NCBI GenBank assembly: GCA_017354415.1
Contig: JAFMQY010000009.1
Location: 1-42,100 of the forward strand
Length of the DNA stretch: 42,100 bases
Source: Nocardioides sp.
Lineage (GTDB): Bacteria > Actinomycetota > Actinomycetes > Propionibacteriales > Nocardioidaceae
Reading direction: 5' to 3'
Positions 31,466 through 39,035 of this stretch are shown here, in pieces (the stretch's first letter is position 1; every line of letters begins with the position of its first letter). A program made the translations under genes and the position numbers. The notes beneath the pieces were generated by a model. That model was not told the origin of the DNA and did not search any database. It saw nothing but the letters and a program-made list of their open reading frames with translations.

Positions 31466-32190
31466 TCCGACCGAGACGACGGCCGCGATGAGACCAAGTG
31501 CCCGAACGCGACCAGACGGTTGTCGGTGTGGAAGAGCTCCGAACACGTGGTGAGCGTGATCAGTCGCTGGCCGGCCACCCGGGACGGCGGCTCCACCCCG
31601 CCGTCGGGGTTCGTCGGCACAGGGTCGAGCACCCAGGTGGCGGTGAACGGGACGACGAGTGCCTCCCCGCCGGTGTCCAGTATGTAGGTGAAGACCCGCC
31701 GACGGGTCTCGACCAGCACCCGGTCGCCCACCTGGAGATCCGGCATGTTGCGGAGGGGCTCACCGTGCGTGACCCGGTGACCCGCGAGAGCGAAGTTCCC
31801 GACCTGCCCGGGCCTTGCGGTGGACGGGTAGTGGCCGAAGCCGGCCGCGAGCACGGCGGCCGAGGTGCCCTGCAGGACCGGCACGGCGTAGTCGGGACCG
31901 AACCGTGGGATCCGGACCACTGCCAGCGCCTGCACCGGGACGTCGCTGCCGGGGATCGAGACGCTGGTGTCCGTCGTCCCGTTGGCCCAGTCATGGTGCA
32001 GCGTGGCGATCACGCGTGCCTGAGTGCGGTGCGAGAGCCAGTTGGTGCCCCAGAACTCCCAGCCGAGCCACCCCAGCAGGGAGACGCCGACCAGGATCAG
32101 CGAGATGCCGGTGACCAGGAGGGGTCGAGTCCGGCGGCGGGTTCGCCGCGCTACCGTCGCCGATGCATCGGGGCGTTGCTCGACCGCCAT
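31450..32190 (-). CDS. class E sortase
   Basis: 246 residues. A basic cytoplasmic N-terminus and one signal-anchor helix (LLVTGISLILVGVSLLGWLGW) hold an extracytoplasmic catalytic domain. The triad is complete: His138 (FALAGHRVTHGEPL), Cys216 (LITLTTCSELF) and Arg225 (TDNRLVAFG). FALAGHR and TLTTCSELF are typical of actinobacterial class E enzymes. The protein cleaves a sorting motif between Thr and Gly and links the product to peptidoglycan. Class E sortases often prefer LAXTG, whereas the only substrate seen here carries LPNTG. ATG 32190 follows GGGAGGGCCG. It is the last gene of the leftward surface-glycan cluster, 116 nt after the large membrane protein. Confidence 0.93.
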   Translation of the reverse strand: MAVEQRPDASATVARRTRRRTRPLLVTGISLILVGVSLLGWLGWEFWGTNWLSHRTQARVIATLHHDWANGTTDTSVSIPGSDVPVQALAVVRIPRFGPDYAVPVLQGTSAAVLAAGFGHYPSTARPGQVGNFALAGHRVTHGEPLRNMPDLQVGDRVLVETRRRVFTYILDTGGEALVVPFTATWVLDPVPTNPDGGVEPPSRVAGQRLITLTTCSELFHTDNRLVAFGHLVSSRPSSRSDQPSG

Positions 32191-32306
32191 CGGCCCTCCC
32201 GACGTCTCGTATCCGCATGCGCGTGGTGGCTCTCACCCGTGACGCTAGACCTCCTGGAGTCCCTCAGCAGATGACCGGGATCTCAGTGAGCGTGTTGGCG
32301 GTCGTC

Positions 32307-34283
32307 TCAGCAGCCCTGGGCGCCGGGACGTACCCGGAACACCGTCAGCGATCCCTCCGCCACGACCCGCTCGAGGCCCGCGCAGTTCTCCAACGCGTTC
32401 AGGGAGCGCGGTGTCTGCCACACGTTGCTGGTGCTGAGCGAGAAGGTGTCGGGCCGGCCCACCACCACCCACGTGACGTCGTTCTGCCCGAGGAAGTCCC
32501 AGTGCTCGGCGGGATCGGCGAAGAACGCCTGCGCACCACGGAAGAGGCCGTTGGCGCGGTACAGCAGCGAGCCGAAGGTGTACGGCGCGCGCCCGTCCAG
32601 GAGCCCCTGGGCACCCGTCACGTCCGGGATGAAGCCCTCGGTGTATCCGTTGGCCAGTACGACGTCCTTGCTCGTCAGTGGCAGGGACTGCCACGTCGTG
32701 AGCTCTGCGCGGGTCGGGGCCTGGCCGTCGACGTACAGGCTCGTGTGGAGGACCGAGGCCACCCCGCACACGGACAGCACGGCCAGCATGATGAGACGAC
32801 GCTTCCGCAGGCCCTGGAGGAGCGGGCGGCCGCGCCATGACCAGGTCTCGCGAGCCGCGCAGTCGAGTCCGATCGCGAGCAAGGGAGGTGCCAGCAGGCT
32901 CGTCTCCAGCAGGAAGCGGGAGGCTCCCGTGCGGCGCGGCACGTAGCCTTGCCAGCCCAGCATGAAGACGGACGCGATGGCGAGCAGCACGACCAGTGAC
33001 ACCACCGTGAAGAACACGACCCCTCGCGCCACCGGGTCTCGCCTCCGGCGCCAGAGCCCGTAGCCCGCGAGCACCAGGACGGCGACGATCCACCAGTCCG
33101 ACCCGCCCCACAGGTATCCGGGTACGTCGGACATCAGGCTGGCGTTGCTCGGCGGGATCGACGACGGCTGGTCTCGGGCCGCCTGGTAGAACTCCCACGT
33201 CGGGTCGGCCAGCCCGCCGCGGTCGACGATCCCGCCCGCGGTGGCGGTGCCGGACGCCCCGCGGAACAGCAGTCCGGCGATGACCACTGCTGCGACGAGC
33301 GCCACCAGACCGAGCCCGACCCGCTGGAGCTGCGCGCGTCGCGGACCGCGGACCACGAACACCAGCGCGGCCGCGGCCAGCAGGACTCCCGCCGTGACCG
33401 CTGCGATGCCGTGTACCTGCGACAGGGTGGCGGCAAGTAGGGCGCCGGCGACCAGGGACCGCCGGTCGCCCGAACGGAGCCAGTCGACGCCGAGCGCCAC
33501 GAGCAGAAGGGTGAGGCCGAGGGCGAAACCCTCGGGACGGTACCCCGCCAGCCGGATGGGCCCGAGCCCGCTGGCGATCGCGACCGGCACGGCCAACAGT
33601 GCGGTTGTCCGGCCCGCTCCCAGAGCCGACGTGAGCGCTGCCGCGCCGAGCCCGAGCAGTGCGACGCCGACCAGGGTGACCATGGTGATCACCGCCATGG
33701 CGTGGCCGGGATCTTGCACGAGCAGCATTGCCGTACCGGTGGTGAACAGGTGATAGTCGTTGAGGAACGGGGCCGTCGTACCGAACTCCATCGACGTGGC
33801 CGGGACCGAGCCGAGGTCTGCGACCTGGCGGGCCAGCCCGTAGTAGTACCACGGTGTCGACCCCAGTGGTGACCAGGTGGTGCGAAGGACGGCGACGCCG
33901 AGCGGCACGTACACCAGTGCAGCGAGTCCGACGACGACGGCGAGCCGCCGGCCCAGCGCCCCGAGGACGGCCCGCAGCCGCGCGCGATGGCGGGGGAGCA
34001 GCAGGACGACGAGGGAGGCCGCCGCGACCAGAGCGGTCCAGACCCATGCCGAGGTCGGAGTGAGGCCGACTGTGCGAGCGAGAAGTCCTGACCCCACCAT
34101 CCAGGTGGCGAGTCCGCACGCGACTCCACGCGCGATGAGCAGGTCCGGTGAGACGGCCGGTGGGACGGCCGGAAGGTCGACCGATGGGTCGGCCGCGTCC
34201 GTTCGGGCCGGGCTTGCCAGGAGAACGGCGGCGGCGACGGCGGGCAGGACGAAGACGAGCAGAAGGGCGACCAGGGCGCTCAT
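32307..34283 (-). CDS. large polytopic membrane protein, possible GT-C glycosyltransferase
   Basis: 658 residues with about 12-13 transmembrane helices and a C-terminal extracytoplasmic domain of about 150 residues. The first large outer loop reads WSPLGSTPWYYYGLARQ and later SMEFGTTAPFLNDYHLFTTG. It has acidic residues in the place where GT-C enzymes keep their catalytic Asp or Glu, but no family signature is decisive. The C-terminal part contains DFLGQNDVTWVVVGRPDTFS, reminiscent of the soluble tail of membrane mannosyl- or arabinosyltransferases. GT-C enzymes take sugars from polyprenyl phosphate. Position directly after a DPM1-like GT2 supports that reading. ATG 34283 lies 20 nt after the GT2 stop; GTG 34316 would overlap that gene. 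Could instead be a transporter or a protein O-glycosylation subunit. Confidence 0.78.
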   Translation of the reverse strand: MSALVALLLVFVLPAVAAAVLLASPARTDAADPSVDLPAVPPAVSPDLLIARGVACGLATWMVGSGLLARTVGLTPTSAWVWTALVAAASLVVLLLPRHRARLRAVLGALGRRLAVVVGLAALVYVPLGVAVLRTTWSPLGSTPWYYYGLARQVADLGSVPATSMEFGTTAPFLNDYHLFTTGTAMLLVQDPGHAMAVITMVTLVGVALLGLGAAALTSALGAGRTTALLAVPVAIASGLGPIRLAGYRPEGFALGLTLLLVALGVDWLRSGDRRSLVAGALLAATLSQVHGIAAVTAGVLLAAAALVFVVRGPRRAQLQRVGLGLVALVAAVVIAGLLFRGASGTATAGGIVDRGGLADPTWEFYQAARDQPSSIPPSNASLMSDVPGYLWGGSDWWIVAVLVLAGYGLWRRRRDPVARGVVFFTVVSLVVLLAIASVFMLGWQGYVPRRTGASRFLLETSLLAPPLLAIGLDCAARETWSWRGRPLLQGLRKRRLIMLAVLSVCGVASVLHTSLYVDGQAPTRAELTTWQSLPLTSKDVVLANGYTEGFIPDVTGAQGLLDGRAPYTFGSLLYRANGLFRGAQAFFADPAEHWDFLGQNDVTWVVVGRPDTFSLSTSNVWQTPRSLNALENCAGLERVVAEGSLTVFRVRPGAQGC

Positions 34284-34302
34284 GAGGTGGTCGTGCGCTC
34301 CC

Positions 34303-35187
34303 TCAGGCCTTGGCACGGGGCGCGTTGGCCCGTGCCCATGACCTCACGATGGCGCCGAAGAATCCCCATGCGTAGCCGAGCCCGCGGGGCTTCTTGCTCT
34401 CGCCGACCTCACGGGTGCGGATGTGGACGGGGACCTCGCGGATGCGCAGCCCCTGCCCGGCGGCCTGGATCAGGATCTCGGAGGCGGAGAAGCGGTCCTC
34501 GACGAGCTGCAGTCGAGCGAGCCCCGCGCCGTCGATCGCCCGGTAGCCGTTGGTGCAGTCGGTGATCTCGGTGCCGGTGAGCCACCGGATCAGCCGGGTG
34601 AACGTGCGGATGCCGAGGTCTCGGGCACCACCGGCGTCGTCGTACCTGCCCAGGAACCGTGAGCCCTGGACGTAGTCGACGTCCCCCGCGACCACCGGGC
34701 CGACCAGGTCGGGCAGCTCGGCCGGGTCGTGCTGGCCGTCGGCATCCATCGTGACCACGACCTGCGCCCCGAGGCGCTCCGCGATGGCGAAACCGGTGCG
34801 CAGCGCGTCACCCTGACCGAGGTTGCGTGCATGCCGTCCGACCAGGGCCTGGACGCCTCGCGCGTGCTCCGCGGTGTCATCGCTGCTGCCGTCGTCGACG
34901 ACGACGGGTCGGACCGGCAGACCGCACACATCCTTCGGAAGCGAGGCCAGGAGCGGACCGATGCTGCCCGCCTCGTTGTACGCCGCCATGACGACAGCGA
35001 GCACCTGACCGTCGGGTACGCGGTCGAGCTCGGCGGCGGCAGCCAGGGCGTCGTCGACCGCGGCTCGGCGGACATCGCGCGCAGCGGCCCGTCGTACGGC
35101 GGACTCGCGAGATCGACGCGCCTGGCCCGCCGCGACCAGGCCGAGCGCGACACCCACGACCAGGGTGCGCGCCCGGGTCACCGCCAT
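34303..35187 (-). CDS. GT2 glycosyltransferase (DPM1/polyprenyl-phosphate hexosyltransferase-like)
   Basis: 294 residues. A hydrophobic N-terminal segment (LVVGVALGLVAAG) may tether it to the membrane. The GT-A core is clear: VLAVVMAAYNEAGSIGPLLASL, VVVDDGSSDDTAEHAR, LGQGDALRTGFAIAERLGA, VTMDADGQHDPAELPDLV (Asp148 and Asp150 for the nucleotide-sugar metal), then YVQGSRFLG and TEITDCTNGYRAID. The last blocks are those of dolichyl- and polyprenyl-phosphate mannose synthases. It probably moves a sugar from a nucleotide donor to polyprenyl phosphate on the cytoplasmic face. The start overlaps the end of the SQD1-like gene by 10 nt, so the two are coupled; UDP-sulfoquinovose is therefore a candidate donor. 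Confidence 0.9.
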   Translation of the reverse strand: MAVTRARTLVVGVALGLVAAGQARRSRESAVRRAAARDVRRAAVDDALAAAAELDRVPDGQVLAVVMAAYNEAGSIGPLLASLPKDVCGLPVRPVVVDDGSSDDTAEHARGVQALVGRHARNLGQGDALRTGFAIAERLGAQVVVTMDADGQHDPAELPDLVGPVVAGDVDYVQGSRFLGRYDDAGGARDLGIRTFTRLIRWLTGTEITDCTNGYRAIDGAGLARLQLVEDRFSASEILIQAAGQGLRIREVPVHIRTREVGESKKPRGLGYAWGFFGAIVRSWARANAPRAKA

Positions 35188-36326
35188 CTGGTGCGCGGTG
35201 CGATCGCCTCGTAGATCGCTCGGTCCTTGTACTCCAGAAGCGTGCTCAGCGTCGCGGTGACGAGGTCCTCGGAGAGCAGGGTCGGCTGCAGGCCGAGGTC
35301 GAGCAGCTTGGTGTGCGTCGGGTTGTAGTAGTGCTCCTGAGCCTCTGTTCGCGGGTTGTCGATCTCGCGGATCTCGACGTCGAGGCCGAGCTCCTTGCCG
35401 GCCATCTGGACCTCGAGCGCGAGGTCGCGGATCGAGAACGACTCGGTGAACTGGTTGTAGACCCGCATCTCACCGGGCTCGGCGGGGTTCAGCATCGCGA
35501 GCTCGACGCAGGCCAGGGTGTCGCGGATGTTGAGGAAGCCGCGGGTCTGCCCGCCCGTGCCGTACACGGTCAGCGGGTGACCGATCACCGCCTGGAGGCA
35601 GAACCGGTTGAGTGCCGTGCCGAACTGCTCGTCGTAGTCGAAACGCGTGAGCAGCCGCTCGTCCAGCACCGTCTGCTCGGTAGAGACGCCGTAGACGACG
35701 CCCTGGTTGAGGTCGGTCGCGCGCAGCCCGTAGACGCGGGTGGCGAAGTGGATGTTGGTCGAGTCGGCGACCTTGCTGGCGTGGTACCAGCTGTGCGGCA
35801 TCTTCGGGAACGGCAGCGTGTCCGTGCGCCCCTTGTGCTCGATCTCGATGAAGCCCTCTTCGATGTCGATGTTGGGACAGCCGTACTCGCCCATCGTTCC
35901 GAGCTTGATCAGGTGACAGTCGAGGTCGTTCTCGACGATCGCGAAGATCACGTTGAGGTTGTTCTCGATGTTGTTCAGCTGGGTGAAGACCGCGTGGTGG
36001 CGATCTGTCATCGAGTACGGCGCGGACGGGATCTGCCCGTAGTGGACGACCGCCTCAGGACGGAACTCGCGCACCAGCCCGTTGACGAGCTCGTAGTCGC
36101 GCAGGTCGATGAGGTGGACGTCGATCGTCCGCCCCGACACCTCTTGCCAAGCCCGGGCCCGCTGCGGCAGGTTGAGGATCGGGGTGAGGCTGTCGCTGCC
36201 AGACTCGGTGACCATCTGCCGGCGCAGGTAGTTGTCGGCCACCGCGACCTCGTGGCCATGCGCCGACAGGCTCATCGCCGTTGGCCACCCGAGGTAGCCG
36301 TCACCTCCGAGCACCAGAACACGCAC
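35178..36326 (-). CDS. UDP-sulfoquinovose synthase (SQD1/SqdB family)
   Basis: 382 residues. This is an extended SDR closely matching plant SQD1. The NAD-binding motif is GGDGYLGWPTA. SDSLTPI, VVHYGQIPSAPYSMTDR, LIKLGTMGEYGCPNIDIEEG, GRTDTLPFPK, RATDLNQGVVYGVST, FGTALNRFCLQAVIGHPLTVYG, GQTRGFLNIRDT, YNQFTESFSI and EAQEHYYNPTHTKL are all SQD1 signature blocks. Catalytic Thr144, Tyr181 and Lys185 fall almost exactly where SQD1 has Thr145, Tyr182 and Lys186. The enzyme adds sulfite to UDP-4-keto-glucose-5-ene to form UDP-sulfoquinovose. No SqdX or SqdD sulfolipid glycosyltransferase is next to it; the neighbours fit a polyprenyl-linked glycan instead. GTG 36326 follows GAAGGGAGCCACAG. Confidence 0.93.
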   Translation of the reverse strand: MRVLVLGGDGYLGWPTAMSLSAHGHEVAVADNYLRRQMVTESGSDSLTPILNLPQRARAWQEVSGRTIDVHLIDLRDYELVNGLVREFRPEAVVHYGQIPSAPYSMTDRHHAVFTQLNNIENNLNVIFAIVENDLDCHLIKLGTMGEYGCPNIDIEEGFIEIEHKGRTDTLPFPKMPHSWYHASKVADSTNIHFATRVYGLRATDLNQGVVYGVSTEQTVLDERLLTRFDYDEQFGTALNRFCLQAVIGHPLTVYGTGGQTRGFLNIRDTLACVELAMLNPAEPGEMRVYNQFTESFSIRDLALEVQMAGKELGLDVEIREIDNPRTEAQEHYYNPTHTKLLDLGLQPTLLSEDLVTATLSTLLEYKDRAIYEAIAPRTRWR

Positions 36327-36362
36327 CTGTGGCTCCCTTCCTCACACCGGTCAGTCGGCAGA

Positions 36363-36368
36363 AACCTA
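36363..36368 (-). promoter_or_regulatory. candidate -10 for the UDP-sulfoquinovose synthase gene
   Basis: Minus-strand TAGGTT (in GCTAGGTTTCTG) fits TANNNT and lies 36 nt before GTG 36326. A transcript from here would have a leader of about 30 nt carrying the ribosome-binding site. No convincing -35 was seen. Confidence 0.35.
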
Positions 36369-36495
36369 GCCTGTCGCGCTCGGGAACGCTCATCGTGGTC
36401 GGGCGCTGGTCGGTTTCGACGACGCTTGCGACCCGTCGGCACCCGCGTCAGGTGCTCCCGTGCTCGCGCAGGTCAGAGCTGGTCGTGGCGACCCA

Positions 36496-36981
36496 TCACC
36501 CCTCCAGCTGCGCCTCTGCAGGCGCAAACAGACGATCGAACAGCAAGAAGCGGAAAACGAACATCACCGCGTAGACCGAGAAGTAGATCGCCGAGACGAG
36601 GAAGGTCTGCTCACTGTGTGAGACCGACATCCGGCTGAGCACGTGTGCCCCCGCGTCCGTGGCGACGATCGCCATGCAGAGCGTGCCCAGCACGATCGCG
36701 GCGTAGGGCACGAGCTCCCCGCTGATGCTCGGCCGACCTCGCCGCCCCCACGTCCAGGAGCGGTTGAGGCTGTAGTTGGGCACCGCACCTGCGAACCAGG
36801 CGAACACCGACGAGACGGTCGTCGAGGCGTGCACCGGCCCGTACAGCATGAGGAACGTCGCCTGACTGCAGATCGTGGCCACGATCGCGCCCGTGCCGAA
36901 ACGGAGCAGCTTGCGGGTCAGTCCGGCGGGCACCACGGAGAGACCCGCGAACCTCTCCGCTCTCTCGGCGACGTCCGGCAT
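36496..36981 (-). CDS. GtrA family membrane protein
   Basis: 161 residues with four transmembrane helices, the standard GtrA layout. LLRFGTGAIVATICSQATFLMLYG begins with the conserved [LF]-x-x-F-x-x-[GV]-G pattern. WFAGAVPNYSLNRSWTWGRRG is the most diagnostic block (x-x-x-N-[FY]-x-x-[NS]-R-x-[WF]-[TV]-[WF]). The family includes flippases for undecaprenyl-phosphate-glucose (GtrA) and related carriers used in O-antigen, arabinogalactan and teichoic acid glycosylation. The ATG at 36981 has TAAGAT 7 nt upstream, a leaderless pattern. It heads the leftward run that continues with the SQD1-like, GT2 and membrane protein genes; a flippase for the GT2 product is the obvious role, though only inferred. 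Confidence 0.9.
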   Translation of the reverse strand: MPDVAERAERFAGLSVVPAGLTRKLLRFGTGAIVATICSQATFLMLYGPVHASTTVSSVFAWFAGAVPNYSLNRSWTWGRRGRPSISGELVPYAAIVLGTLCMAIVATDAGAHVLSRMSVSHSEQTFLVSAIYFSVYAVMFVFRFLLFDRLFAPAEAQLEG

Positions 36982-36988
36982 GCCGTCG

Positions 36989-36994
36989 ATCTTA
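36989..36994 (-). promoter_or_regulatory. -10 hexamer for leaderless gtrA-like transcript
   Basis: Minus-strand TAAGAT fits TANNNT and is the closest of the set to the TATAAT consensus. It lies 7 nt before ATG 36981. This is the likely first promoter of the surface-glycan gene run. Confidence 0.6.
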
Positions 36995-37091
36995 CGGTGA
37001 TGGGCGGTCTCTTCGGTGATCCGGCCCATCTCCGGCGCGTGGGCGGGGCGGAGTGCCCGTGCCAGACGTCTCCCATGGCACGATCGATGCC

Positions 37092-37949
37092 ATGCGCGCA
37101 GCCGTGCTCGGAACCGGGATCATGGGGTCCGCGATGGCCCGCTCGCTCGCCCGCGAGGGCCACGACGTGACGGTGTGGAACCGGACGCCGGAGCGAGCCG
37201 AGGCCACGGCCGGCGAGCGGATCAGTTCCTGTCCCTCGATCGCCGACGCAGTGGGCGGCGCCGACGTCGTGTTCACGATGGTGTACGACGCCGCCAGCGT
37301 GCTGGACGTCGCAGCCGAGGTCGTCGGCGCGCTGGGGCCGGACGCCGTATGGGCGCAGAGCACCACCGTGGGCACGGAGGGGATGCGCCGGATCGCGGAG
37401 GCGGCAGCGCAGGTAGGCGACCGGCTTCTGGACGCCCCCGTCCTCGGCACCAAGCAGCCGGCAGAGGCCGGCAATCTGCTGGTGCTCGTCTCGGGGCCGG
37501 CCGCGGCTCGCACGCACGCACAGCCGGCCTTCGACGCCATCGGCGCCCGGACGTTGACCGTCGGTGACGAGCTGGGCCGCGCCAGCGCGCTGAAGCTCGT
37601 CAGCAACTCCTGGGTCGCGTCGATCAACGCCGCCACAGCACAGGCGATGGGGCTGGCCGAGGCGCTGGGCCTCGAGCCACTGCTGTTCCTCGAGGCGATC
37701 CGGGGAGGTGCCGCGGATTCGGCGTACGCACAGGCGAAGGGCGCGATCATGGCCTCCCGAGCGTGGGACGACCCGTCGTTCGCGCTGGACAGCGTGCTGA
37801 AGGACGTCGGCCTGATGATCGACGCGGCCCGCGAAAGCGGGTTCCCGGACGAGCTGCTGGCGACGCTCTTGGCGCTCTACGACCGGGCCTCGGAACGCGG
37901 TCTCGGTGGCGCCGACATGTCCGCGGTCCGGGCGGCCTTCGACCGCTGA
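37092..37949 (+). CDS. 3-hydroxyisobutyrate dehydrogenase-like NAD(P)-dependent oxidoreductase
   Basis: 285 residues of the beta-hydroxyacid dehydrogenase family. The Rossmann motif is AAVLGTGIMGSAMARSLAREGHDVTVWNRT, where Asn-Arg-Thr after the second strand suggests NADP preference. The substrate-binding block is DAPVLGTKQPAEAGNLLVLVSG and the catalytic-Lys helix is ALKLVSNSWVASINAATAQAMGLAEALG. The typical length for the family is about 290. It reduces or oxidises short beta-hydroxyacids or imines (imine reductases share this fold), so the substrate is open. The ATG at 37092 precedes the Rossmann strand directly. No ribosome-binding site is seen, and CACGAT 7 nt upstream is a weak leaderless -10. 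It is divergent from the gtrA-like gene. Confidence 0.88.
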   Translation: MRAAVLGTGIMGSAMARSLAREGHDVTVWNRTPERAEATAGERISSCPSIADAVGGADVVFTMVYDAASVLDVAAEVVGALGPDAVWAQSTTVGTEGMRRIAEAAAQVGDRLLDAPVLGTKQPAEAGNLLVLVSGPAAARTHAQPAFDAIGARTLTVGDELGRASALKLVSNSWVASINAATAQAMGLAEALGLEPLLFLEAIRGGAADSAYAQAKGAIMASRAWDDPSFALDSVLKDVGLMIDAARESGFPDELLATLLALYDRASERGLGGADMSAVRAAFDR

Positions 37950-38026
37950 CGCCGAACCCCAGCGAGGACTACGATCGTGAGACGGCCGACTCGTCGACGT
38001 CCGGCGACGCCCGCCGGGGAGTGGCG

Positions 38027-38269
38027 ATGGACGTCAACGCCCGCCGATTGGTGTGGACCACCGGTCTGACACTGCGGCGTGCAGCCTGGCAGCGCCACCA
38101 TCGACTGGTGCGAGAGCTCGCCGACTACCGCACCCCGGCCGAGCGGGACGACCTCTTGGCCTCGATCGAGCGATGTCCCCGTGCCGGCCGGGAGGAGATC
38201 CGCCGGCTCCTGATGCGCACGGCAGCCAGGGCGGACGCCGATCGCGGGCCGTACCACCTCAGGACCTGA
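38027..38269 (+). CDS. small conserved hypothetical protein
   Basis: 80 residues, basic and helical, with no membrane segment or signal. It opens MDVNARRLVWTTGLTLRRAA, continues WQRHHRLVRELADYRTPAE, and ends RRLLMRTAARADADRGPYH. ATG 38027 follows GGGGAGTGGCG, a good ribosome-binding site. The RELADYRTPAERDDLLA segment looks conserved among Nocardioides-type actinobacteria, but I know no function. It lies 77 nt after the dehydrogenase gene on the same strand and 81 nt before the LuxR-type gene, so a shared transcript is possible. Confidence 0.65.
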   Translation: MDVNARRLVWTTGLTLRRAAWQRHHRLVRELADYRTPAERDDLLASIERCPRAGREEIRRLLMRTAARADADRGPYHLRT

Positions 38270-38350
38270 TCGGTCTGACAGCCGCGTCGGTCATGGACAC
38301 GGTGCGCGCGGCCGGGCATGATGCGGGGCTTTGTGGGGTACAGATCGCTC

Positions 38351-38995
38351 GTGGAGTTCGACAGACGGTTGCGCGTGCGGCTCGTGAACGAGTGCGAGCT
38401 GGTCCACGTAGGCCTCACCCAGATGCTTGCCGAGTACGACGACCGGGTCGTCGTCCTGCCGCTGGCGGCCGGGGGTGAGGAGCCGGCCGACGTCGCGCTG
38501 GTCGACCCGTTCACCCGGCGCGTCGACGCGGACGGCGACGGTCCCACCACGCTGTGCCGGCCGGCCGGGACCTCGCGTGTCGCCGTCTTCACCTGGGAGG
38601 GCCGCGACGGGTTCGTCGAGCGCGCGATGCTCGGAGGCGCAGACGGCTACATCTCCAAGTCGCTGCCCGCGGTGGAGCTGGTCGTCGCGTTGGAGAAGGT
38701 GCATGCCGGTGAGCGGTTGGTCGCGCTCGACCTCCCGGACCGGACACGTCCCGAGAGCCCCCGCGAGGTCGGTCTGACCCCGCGCGAGTCGCACGTCGTG
38801 TCGCTGATCGCCGCGGGCGCCCCCAACAAGGAGATCGCCCGGCACCTCGGACTGTCGATGAACACGGTCAAGTCCCACATCCGCACCGCCTACCGGGCGA
38901 TGGGCGTGACCAGCCGGACCCAGGCCGTGCTGTGGGCGGTCGAGCACGGCGTCACCGCGCCGTGGGTCGCCGTGCGCGATGAAGGGACGTCCTGA
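38351..38995 (+). CDS. LuxR-family regulator with degenerate receiver domain
   Basis: 214 residues. The C-terminus is a full LuxR/GerE helix-turn-helix: LTPRESHVVSLIAAGAPNKEIARHLGLSMNTVKSHIRTAYRAMGVTSRTQAVLWA. The N-terminal part is receiver-like: RLRVRLVNECELVHVGLTQML, VALVDPF with an Asp at the phosphorylation position, VAVFTWEGRDGFVERAMLGGADGYISKSLPAVEL with the conserved Thr and Lys positions. The usual acidic pair at the first strand is replaced by Asn-Glu (VNECE), so phosphorylation may be altered or lost. No histidine kinase gene is nearby. The GTG at 38351 gives a compact start just before the first receiver strand. An ATG at 38318 would add 11 residues; neither has a good ribosome-binding site. 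Confidence 0.85.
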   Translation: MEFDRRLRVRLVNECELVHVGLTQMLAEYDDRVVVLPLAAGGEEPADVALVDPFTRRVDADGDGPTTLCRPAGTSRVAVFTWEGRDGFVERAMLGGADGYISKSLPAVELVVALEKVHAGERLVALDLPDRTRPESPREVGLTPRESHVVSLIAAGAPNKEIARHLGLSMNTVKSHIRTAYRAMGVTSRTQAVLWAVEHGVTAPWVAVRDEGTS

Positions 38996-39035
38996 CGGAG
39001 GTAACGTCCTGGCCGGAAGACCAGGAGGAGGCCTC

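Noticed and set aside
32245..34119. A 624-codon minus-strand frame overlapping the 658-residue membrane protein in another frame
   Set aside because: The translation is Arg/Pro-rich with no hydrophobic helices, while the other frame gives a coherent multi-helix protein that follows the operon.
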